Shown here piece after piece: positions 1 through 4,736 of a stretch of DNA of 7,995 bases; the first letter of the stretch is position 1; each line of letters opens with the position of its first letter. The notes under the pieces are model-generated. The model worked only from the letters and a program-made list of their open reading frames with translations. It was not told where the DNA came from and searched no databases. A program made the translations under genes and the position numbers. The DNA comes from an uncultured Eubacteriales bacterium (GTDB taxonomy: Bacteria; Bacillota; Clostridia; Oscillospirales; Oscillospiraceae): positions 1 through 7,995 of the forward strand of contig URKW01000091.1 in assembly GCA_900548615.1 (NCBI GenBank). The letters run 5' to 3'.

Positions 1-20
1 CCCTCAAACTCCCCCGCTGC

Positions 21-416
21 TCACTTATCGAAACGTACAGCATTGTTTTTCGACAGGCTAAGCATAAGAGTTGCTTCACTGGGCTGCGCAGCAGCCATCC
101 TAGCCTCCGCCCAGTCGCTCAATTGCTCCAGAATGGGCAGCAGGGCGCGGCAGTCTTCCGTGGGACGGTACTCCACCCGGACGGGCACCTCCGGATACAC
201 CGTGCGCACCACAAGGCCGTCGGCCTCCAGCTCACGCAGAGAAGTGGCCAGCACCGTGTTGCTGATGCCGTCCAGCTTGGCGCGCAGGGCGTTATACCGC
301 AAGGCTCCGGCGTTGGTCAGGGCGCAGACGATCTGCACCTTCCACTTGCCGCCGATGACGCTCATGGCGTAGTGCAGCGGACATTTCTCCATGCAGGGAC
401 AATCGTAGTGGGACAT
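21..416 (-). CDS. HxlR/DUF24-family winged-helix transcriptional regulator
   Basis: This 131-residue protein has the length and signature of the HxlR (DUF24) family, small dimeric winged-helix DNA-binding proteins, several of which sense reactive electrophiles or oxidants through an N-terminal cysteine (YodB and HypR of Bacillus are known cases). The family pattern C-P followed by IGGKW is at residues 12-25. The recognition-helix region with a conserved small/polar stretch (GISNTVLATSLRELEADGLV) is at about 50-69, followed by the wing (RVEYRPTE). Cys12 sits at the usual sensing-cysteine position; Cys6 and Cys8 make a C-x-C-x3-C cluster. The start is supported by AGGAGGAG (minus strand, 423-430) six bases upstream. 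It is transcribed divergently from the LysE-type exporter at 522 and most likely controls that gene and itself through the shared palindrome at 475-495. The ligand cannot be read from the sequence. Confidence 0.93.
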   Translation of the reverse strand: MSHYDCPCMEKCPLHYAMSVIGGKWKVQIVCALTNAGALRYNALRAKLDGISNTVLATSLRELEADGLVVRTVYPEVPVRVEYRPTEDCRALLPILEQLSDWAEARMAAAQPSEATLMLSLSKNNAVRFDK

Positions 417-455
417 GGTAAGCTCCTCCTGACCTTGTTCTAAAAATCTGCGCTC

Positions 456-483
456 TTGCGTTTTCCGGGCTTCGTGCTATGAT
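456..483 (+). promoter_or_regulatory. Predicted sigma-A promoter of the lysE-type gene (extended -10)
   Basis: TTGCGT (456-461), a 16-bp spacer, then TATGAT (478-483) preceded by TG-C (475-477) form an extended -10 promoter reading toward 522. The predicted start is near 490, giving a leader of about 32 bases. TATTAT at 486-491 is an alternative -10 but lacks a better -35. The -10 is interlocked with that of the divergent regulator gene. Confidence 0.68.
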
Positions 484-495
484 GGTATTATAGCA
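475..495. promoter_or_regulatory. Palindromic operator candidate for the HxlR-type regulator
   Basis: A 21-bp dyad has arms TGCTATGAT (475-483) and ATTATAGCA (487-495) around a GGT centre. Eight of nine arm positions match. It covers the -10 elements of both divergent promoters, so a dimer bound here would block both. HxlR-family proteins commonly bind palindromes next to their own genes. Part of the symmetry comes from two back-to-back TGnTATnAT elements, so the operator role is inference. Confidence 0.55.
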
Positions 496-515
496 AGTAA
501 GAAAAGAGGAGTAAA
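487..515 (-). promoter_or_regulatory. Predicted sigma-A promoter of the hxlR-type gene (extended -10)
   Basis: On the minus strand, TTTACT (510-515) acts as a -35. After a 17-bp spacer comes a perfect TATAAT (487-492), preceded by TG-C, which makes an extended -10. The predicted start of transcription is near 480, giving a leader of about 60 bases. The -35 overlaps the Shine-Dalgarno of the opposing exporter gene, and the -10 lies inside the palindrome at 475-495. Confidence 0.72.
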
Positions 516-521
516 TAGCAA

Positions 522-1142
522 ATGAACATTTATCTTCAGGGGCTGACCATGGGTCTTGCCTACGTGGCCCCCATCGGATTGCAGAACCTGTTCGTCATCA
601 ACAGCGCCCTGACCCAGAAGCGGGGACGGGTGTATCTGACGGCGCTGATCGTGATCTTCTGGGACATTTCGCTGGGGCTTTCCTGCTTTTTGGGCGCCGG
701 TGCGCTGATTCAGGCGCTGCCGTGGCTGCAAAAGGTGATTCTGGGGCTGGGCTGCCTGATCGTCATCTGGATCGGCATCGGGCTTCTACGCTCCAAGGCC
801 AGCCTTGAGGGCGGCCGTGACGTGAACGTCCCCATCTGGAAGCTGATCTCCAGCGCCTTCGTGGTGACGTGGCTGAACCCTCAGGCCATCATCGACGGCA
901 CCATGATGCTGGGCGCGTTCCGGGCCAGCATTCCCGCCGGAACGGACGTATTCTTCATCTGCGGCTTTGGCAGCGCGTCAGTGATCTGGTTCCTGACGCT
1001 GTCCACCGTGGTGTCGCTGCTGGGCAGCAAATTCAACGAAAAGGTGCTGAACATCATCAACAAGGTCTGCGGCGCAGTCATCATCTTCTACGGCTGCAAG
1101 CTGGCGTGGAGCTTCCTCCAGCTGATGGGCTGGGTCGGTTGA
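522..1142 (+). CDS. LysE/ArgO-family amino-acid exporter
   Basis: This 206-residue, very hydrophobic protein has the size and six-segment layout of the LysE/ArgO/RhtB superfamily, which exports basic or other amino acids and related small molecules across the cytoplasmic membrane. Predicted membrane segments lie roughly at residues 5-27, 37-62, 68-90, 107-131, 143-167 and 177-199. The two family signatures are present: P-I-G-L-Q-N (17-22) in the first segment, and W-L-N-P-x-A-x-x-D (117-125), which matches the TWLNP-A-D motif of LysE and ArgO more closely than typical RhtB proteins. The start has AGAGGAG (505-511) ten bases upstream. It is monocistronic as far as can be seen: the next plus-strand gene has its own promoter. 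The divergent HxlR-type gene is the likely regulator. No clear terminator hairpin follows the stop. The substrate is not determinable here. Confidence 0.9.
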   Translation: MNIYLQGLTMGLAYVAPIGLQNLFVINSALTQKRGRVYLTALIVIFWDISLGLSCFLGAGALIQALPWLQKVILGLGCLIVIWIGIGLLRSKASLEGGRDVNVPIWKLISSAFVVTWLNPQAIIDGTMMLGAFRASIPAGTDVFFICGFGSASVIWFLTLSTVVSLLGSKFNEKVLNIINKVCGAVIIFYGCKLAWSFLQLMGWVG

Positions 1143-1183
1143 CGCCGGATTGAGTATTTTGACGAAAAAAGTCCCGAAAGTTC

Positions 1184-1211
1184 TTGCATATTTCCTAAAT
1201 CGTGGTATGAT
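1184..1211 (+). promoter_or_regulatory. Predicted promoter of the FMN dehydrogenase gene (extended -10)
   Basis: TTGCAT (1184-1189), 16 bp, then TATGAT (1206-1211) preceded by TG-G give an extended -10 promoter. The start is expected near 1218, leaving a leader of about 44 bases before the ATG at 1262. Overlapping short dyads sit on the -10: GTATG (1205-1209) with CATAC (1216-1220), and TGGTAT with ATGCCA (1203-1217, one mismatch). They could be an operator, but they are short enough to be chance. Confidence 0.62.
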
Positions 1212-1261
1212 ATGCCATACTCCCCGCCCCTGTGCGGCGATCAGAAAGTGAGGAATGAGAC

Positions 1262-2275
1262 ATGACATATCAAGAGATCCTGGATCGCTCCCGCGATCAG
1301 ATCGGGCCTTACTGCAAGTCCTGCAAGATCTGCAACGGCATGGTCTGCAAGAACACCGTCCCCGGCCCCGGCGCAAAGGGACTGGGCACCGGGTTTATCC
1401 GCAACTATCAGAAATGGCAGGAGCTGTGCGTCAACATGGACACCATCTGTGAGAATGGCCCGGCGGACACCTCCTTTGACTTCTTCGGTCATCAGCTGAC
1501 CATCCCCGTCATGGCGGGTCCTGTGGGTGCCATGCAACTGCATTACGGCGACAAGTACGACGACCTGACCTATAACGACATTCTGGTCACTGCCTGCGCC
1601 AAGGCGGGCATTCTGGCCTTTACCGGCGACGGCGTGAACCCCGCCGTGGTGGAGGCCGCCGTCAATGCCATCGGCGAGAACCACGGCGCAGGCGTCACCA
1701 CCATCAAGCCTTGGAATCAGGATCTGGTGATGCAGAAGATGGACATGGCCAAAAAGTGCGGTGCGTGGGCCATCGCCATGGACATTGACGGCGCGGGCCT
1801 GCCCTTCCTGAAGAACCTGACGCCGCCTGCCGGCAGCAAGACGGTGGAGCAGCTGAAGGAGATCGCCGACTACGCCGGCGTGCCCTTTATCTTGAAGGGC
1901 ATCATGACCGTCAAGGGCGCGGAGAAGGCCGTAAAGGCCGGCGCCAAGGCCATCATCGTGTCCAACCACGGCGGCCGTGTGCTGGATCAGTGCCCCGCCA
2001 CGGCGGAGGTGCTGCCGGAGATCGTGGACGCAGTGGGCAAGGACGTGATGGTGCTGGTGGACGGCGGCATTCGTACCGGTATGGACGTGTTCAAGGCGCT
2101 GGCGCTGGGCGCAAAGGGCGTGCTGATCGCCCGTCCCTTCGTCAACATGGTATACGGCGGCGGCGAGGAAGGCCCTGCCGTGCTGGTGGCCAAGCTGAAG
2201 GCCGAGCTGGAGGATACCATGCTGATGTGCGGCGCACACTCTCTGGCGGAGATCGACCGGAGCATGGTGCGGTAA
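1262..2275 (+). CDS. FMN-dependent alpha-hydroxy-acid dehydrogenase with an N-terminal cysteine cluster
   Basis: This 337-residue protein is a TIM-barrel flavoenzyme of the glycolate oxidase / lactate dehydrogenase (FMN) family, which oxidises 2-hydroxy acids to 2-oxo acids. Catalytic landmarks are in order and correctly spaced: an Asp pair at 174/176 (A-M-D-I-D), Lys212 (F-I-L-K-G), His236 and Arg239 (S-N-H-G-G-R), and the FMN-phosphate loop D-G-G-I-R-T-G-x-D-V with A-R-P. The Lys-to-His spacing of 24 residues equals that of spinach glycolate oxidase (Lys230, His254). The first about 40 residues are unusual: Cys18, Cys21, Cys24 and Cys29 (C-x2-C-x2-C-x4-C) replace the normal N-terminal segment that carries an active-site tyrosine. 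That suggests a metal or Fe-S site and an electron acceptor other than oxygen (inference). GTGAGGA (1248-1254) lies seven bases before the ATG. The gene has its own promoter and ends at the shared terminator. The exact substrate is unknown. Confidence 0.88.
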   Translation: MTYQEILDRSRDQIGPYCKSCKICNGMVCKNTVPGPGAKGLGTGFIRNYQKWQELCVNMDTICENGPADTSFDFFGHQLTIPVMAGPVGAMQLHYGDKYDDLTYNDILVTACAKAGILAFTGDGVNPAVVEAAVNAIGENHGAGVTTIKPWNQDLVMQKMDMAKKCGAWAIAMDIDGAGLPFLKNLTPPAGSKTVEQLKEIADYAGVPFILKGIMTVKGAEKAVKAGAKAIIVSNHGGRVLDQCPATAEVLPEIVDAVGKDVMVLVDGGIRTGMDVFKALALGAKGVLIARPFVNMVYGGGEEGPAVLVAKLKAELEDTMLMCGAHSLAEIDRSMVR

Positions 2276-2290
2276 AGCAATTGAAACAGC

Positions 2291-2320
2291 AAAAAAGAGA
2301 GCCGTGAAGCTCTCTTTTTT
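2291..2320. terminator. Bidirectional Rho-independent terminator
   Basis: A perfect 12-bp stem (AAAAAAGAGAGC at 2291-2302, GCTCTCTTTTTT at 2309-2320) with a 6-base loop lies in the 61-bp gap between convergent genes. The T-run on each strand follows the GC-richer stem core, so it can stop transcription of both the FMN dehydrogenase (plus) and the methionine gamma-lyase (minus). Confidence 0.9.
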
Positions 2321-2336
2321 TGTTTGGAACTCTCTC

Positions 2337-3530
2337 TTACAGCTGGGCCAGAGCCTGCTCCAGATCGGCGATGATATCCTCGGCATTCTCCAGACCGGCA
2401 GACAGACGGATCAGACCGCCGGGGATGCCGGAAGCCGCCAGTTCCTCCTCGGTATAGGTGGAGTGGGTCATGGAGGCGGGATGCTCGATCAGCGTCTCGG
2501 CGTCGCCCAGAGAGACGGCCACGGTGATCAGGTGCAGCGCATTGACCAGCTTGGTACCGGCAGCGCGGCCGCCCTTGACCTCGAAGCTCAGCATGCCGCC
2601 GAAGTCCTTCATCTGGCGGGCGGCGATATCGTGGCCCACGTGATCCTTCAGGCCGGGATAGTACACCTTCTCCACGGCGGGGTGCTTGTCAAGATACTCG
2701 GCGATGGCCTTGGCGTTGGCGCAGTGGCGCTCCATGCGGATCTCCAGCGTCTTGAGACCCCGGAGGATCAGATAGGCGGCAAAGGGATCCATGACCGCGC
2801 CGGTCATGTCCTTCAGGCCAAACATGCGGACTTCACCGATAAAGTCGGCCTTGCCCACCACAAAGCCCGCGATCACGTCGCCGTGGCCGTTCAGGTACTT
2901 GGTAGCAGAGTGCACCACCACGTCGGCGCCCAGCGCCAGCGGATTCTGCAGAGCGGGAGAAGCGAAGGTGTTGTCGCACACCACCTTGATGGCGGGGTTA
3001 TAGCCGTGGGCGATCTCTGCCACGGCGGCGATATCGGCGATCTTCAGGTTGGGGTTGGCGGGGGTCTCCAGATAGACGGCGCAGGTATTCTCCTTCAGAG
3101 CGGCCTTCACGGCGGCCAGATCGGAGGTATCCACGAAGCTGACCTCCACGCCGTAGCGGCTCATGCCGTGGTTCAGCAGGGCGAAGGTGCAGCCGTACAG
3201 GGTGCCGTCGGCCACGATGTGCTTGCCTGCACCGGCGATGGTCCACAGCGCGGAGGAAATGGCGCCCATACCGGAAGCGGCGGCCACGCAGGCCTCGCCG
3301 CCCTCCAGCGCCGCCACCTTATTCTCCAGCACGGAGACGGTGGGGTTGCCCAGACGGGTGTAGATGTAGCCGCCCTCCTGACCGGCAAAGCGGCGGCCGC
3401 CCTGCTCGCAGCTGTCGAACACGAAGGTAGAGGTCTGATAGATGGGGGTAGTCAGCGCGCCGTACTGCGCGTCCTTCACATTACCGGCGTGAATGGCCTT
3501 GGTGCCCAGACCGACATTGGGGTTCATCAT
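2337..3530 (-). CDS. megL: L-methionine gamma-lyase (PLP enzyme)
   Basis: This 397-residue enzyme of the Cys/Met-metabolism PLP family (fold type I) splits L-methionine into methanethiol, 2-oxobutyrate and ammonia in the cytoplasm; the family usually also attacks homocysteine and cysteine. The PLP lysine is Lys211 (S-A-T-K-Y), with Asp186 (C-D-N-T) and the phosphate contacts Tyr57/Arg59 (Y-T-R) donated across the dimer. Two features separate gamma-lyase from cystathionine lyases and synthases: Cys114 in L-Y-G-C-T-F, equivalent to Cys116 of the Pseudomonas putida enzyme, and the G-L-K-D-M-T-G motif (Lys240, Asp241). Overall it resembles the P. putida enzyme from end to end. I place the start at 3530, not at the earlier in-frame ATG at 3551, because AGGAGGAG (3537-3544) lies between them, six bases before 3530. 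Transcription stops at the terminator at 2291-2320. The 5' region carries a long inverted repeat (3556-3617) that may control it. Confidence 0.93.
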   Translation of the reverse strand: MMNPNVGLGTKAIHAGNVKDAQYGALTTPIYQTSTFVFDSCEQGGRRFAGQEGGYIYTRLGNPTVSVLENKVAALEGGEACVAAASGMGAISSALWTIAGAGKHIVADGTLYGCTFALLNHGMSRYGVEVSFVDTSDLAAVKAALKENTCAVYLETPANPNLKIADIAAVAEIAHGYNPAIKVVCDNTFASPALQNPLALGADVVVHSATKYLNGHGDVIAGFVVGKADFIGEVRMFGLKDMTGAVMDPFAAYLILRGLKTLEIRMERHCANAKAIAEYLDKHPAVEKVYYPGLKDHVGHDIAARQMKDFGGMLSFEVKGGRAAGTKLVNALHLITVAVSLGDAETLIEHPASMTHSTYTEEELAASGIPGGLIRLSAGLENAEDIIADLEQALAQL

Positions 3531-3536
3531 AGTTTG

Positions 3537-3544
3537 CTCCTCCT
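3537..3544 (-). promoter_or_regulatory. Shine-Dalgarno that fixes the lyase start
   Basis: AGGAGGAG on the minus strand is six bases upstream of the tandem ATG codons at 3525-3530. The in-frame ATG pair at 3546-3551 is upstream of this site and has no purine-rich site of its own, so the longer reading is probably an artefact. Confidence 0.85.
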
Positions 3545-3555
3545 GCATCATAATT

Positions 3556-3617
3556 TTTGTTGATTATTGCCGTTTTTACAAAATCTCTCCTGCTAAAAAT
3601 GTAACACAATCAACAAA
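3556..3617. repeat. Nested inverted repeat in the 5' region of the methionine gamma-lyase gene
   Basis: A perfect 10-bp inverted repeat, TTTGTTGATT (3556-3565) and AATCAACAAA (3608-3617), has its arm centres 52 bp apart, about five helical turns. Inside it is a second pair, TTTTTA (3573-3578) and TAAAAA (3594-3599). It may be two half-sites for a looping regulator. As RNA it would form two stacked AU-rich stems with a 15-base purine-rich loop close to the ribosome binding site. It does not resemble a SAM riboswitch or T-box that I recognise. The remainder of 3531-3770 shows no gene and no convincing lyase promoter. Confidence 0.6.
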
Positions 3618-3717
3618 CCATGTGGTAGTTCGGAAAGTCGATGCCCTGTTATCTATTTAAGTTATAATGTTTTCTGCTTTTTTCGCCCGATTTCCCCTCA
3701 TATTTCCCGGGAAAAGC

Positions 3718-3749
3718 GACAACCGGCCGTGGAAACACGGCCGGTTGTC
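3718..3749 (-). terminator. Rho-independent terminator of the FAD dehydrogenase / hydroxyacid dehydrogenase operon
   Basis: A perfect 14-bp GC-rich stem (GACAACCGGCCGTG at 3718-3731, its complement at 3736-3749) encloses a 4-base loop. Read on the minus strand it is followed by GCTTTT. It starts 22 bases past the stop of the gene at 3771-4736. On the plus strand there is no T-run, so it is oriented for the minus-strand operon. Confidence 0.85.
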
Positions 3750-3770
3750 CGGCAGGTGTTATTCAGAATC

Positions 3771-4736
3771 TTAATACCCCAGCTTCCGGTTGACCAGATG
3801 GGCCAGCGGACGACCGGCAGCGAAGTTCTCCAGATCCTCGCAGAACATGTCCACGTCCTTGTCGCGGGTATAGCCCAGGGACATGTTGCCCGCCACGTGG
3901 GGGGTGATCAGCAGGTTCTTCGTCTCCCACAGGAAATGATCCCGGGGCAGCGGCTCGGGGACAAACACATCCAGCGCCGCACCGGCGATGCGTCCGGCGT
4001 TCAGCGCCTCGGCCAGCGCCTCCTGATCGACGGCCGTACCACGGCCCACGTTGACCACGATGGCCTGCGGCGGCAGCAAGGCAATGCGCTCACGGCTCAG
4101 CACGCCCACGGTCTCGCCGGTGGAGGGCAGCGCCATCACCAGAATGTCGGTCTCCGGCAGCACGCTGTCCAAATCAGAAAGCGTCACGATCCGGTCAAAG
4201 GCAGGGTCGGCGGGCTTGATGGTGCGGCGGACGCCGCAGATGGACTTGGCTCCCATAGCCTTGGCCCGCTGGGCAAAGCTGGTGCCGATATCGCCGGTGC
4301 CCAGCACCGTGATGTTCGCTCCGCAGATGGAGCGCACCGGCAGCGGCGGGAGCCACACCCGCTCCCCCACGGCCTTCATGGTGGGCATCATCTGCCGCAG
4401 CAGCATCAGCGTTACCATCATAATGTGCTCGGCGATGGTGACGCCGTAGGCGCCAGCGGAGTTGCTCAGCAGCACGCCCTCGTGGGGATACAGCGCCTCG
4501 TCCACATACCGGTCTACACCGGCAAAGCTGGCGCAGAACCACTTCAACTGCGTCATATCCTTCAGCGCCGTCCGGTCGGGCATGCCGTACACGATCTCAT
4601 ACTCTCCGGCCCGCTCCTTGGGCAGCACGCCGTCCAGATAGTAGTCCACCGTATAGCCGTGCTTTCCGGCCACAGTCTCGATCTGCTGCTGATGGTGGGA
4701 CTCGAAGAATTTTTCCACTACCGCGATCTTTTTCAT
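3771..4736 (-). CDS. D-2-hydroxyacid dehydrogenase family protein (possibly NADP-preferring)
   Basis: This 321-residue protein belongs to the D-isomer-specific 2-hydroxyacid dehydrogenase family (glycerate, hydroxypyruvate/glyoxylate, phosphoglycerate and lactate dehydrogenases), which interconvert 2-oxo and D-2-hydroxy acids with NAD(P)H. The Rossmann motif G-T-G-D-I-G is at residues 146-151. The catalytic set is Arg232 (V-N-V-G-R-G), Glu261 (V-P-E-P-L) and His280 (I-T-P-H-V-A-G-N). After the second Rossmann strand the sequence reads G-V-R-R (168-171), where NAD-type members carry Asp; basic residues there favour NADP(H). There is no C-terminal ACT domain, so it is not a typical SerA. The ATG overlaps the upstream gene's TGA by four bases (ATGA), with AAAGGAG (4745-4751) eight bases before it inside that gene, indicating translational coupling. 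It ends before the terminator at 3718-3749. The substrate is uncertain; a GhrA/GhrB-like hydroxypyruvate or glyoxylate reductase is one possibility. Confidence 0.9.
   Translation of the reverse strand: MKKIAVVEKFFESHHQQQIETVAGKHGYTVDYYLDGVLPKERAGEYEIVYGMPDRTALKDMTQLKWFCASFAGVDRYVDEALYPHEGVLLSNSAGAYGVTIAEHIMMVTLMLLRQMMPTMKAVGERVWLPPLPVRSICGANITVLGTGDIGTSFAQRAKAMGAKSICGVRRTIKPADPAFDRIVTLSDLDSVLPETDILVMALPSTGETVGVLSRERIALLPPQAIVVNVGRGTAVDQEALAEALNAGRIAGAALDVFVPEPLPRDHFLWETKNLLITPHVAGNMSLGYTRDKDVDMFCEDLENFAAGRPLAHLVNRKLGY

Noticed and set aside
1159..1164. TTGACG as a consensus-like -35 for the FMN dehydrogenase gene.
   Set aside because: No -10-like hexamer at 16-18 bp downstream; TTGCAT/TATGAT further on fits better.
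1241..2386. Long open frame on the minus strand opposite the FMN dehydrogenase gene (381 codons).
   Set aside because: It mirrors a gene with clear catalytic motifs, is His/Gln/Gly-rich low-quality protein, and arises because GC-rich codon use leaves few antisense stops.
3525..3551. Earlier in-frame ATG pair for the lyase at 3546-3551.
   Set aside because: The AGGAGGAG site lies downstream of it and six bases before the ATG at 3530.
2304..3563. Long plus-strand open frame opposite the methionine gamma-lyase gene (419 codons).
   Set aside because: An antisense shadow of a well-recognised enzyme, with no recognisable domain; it would also start inside the terminator.
3663..3668. Perfect TATAAT on the plus strand in the gap upstream of the lyase.
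   Set aside because: No -35 at the right distance and no plus-strand gene downstream; likely chance in an AT-rich stretch.
3703..3714. Perfect 12-bp palindrome TTTCCCGGGAAA.
   Set aside because: It is just past the operon terminator, away from any promoter I can define; plausible as chance or as a minor second hairpin.
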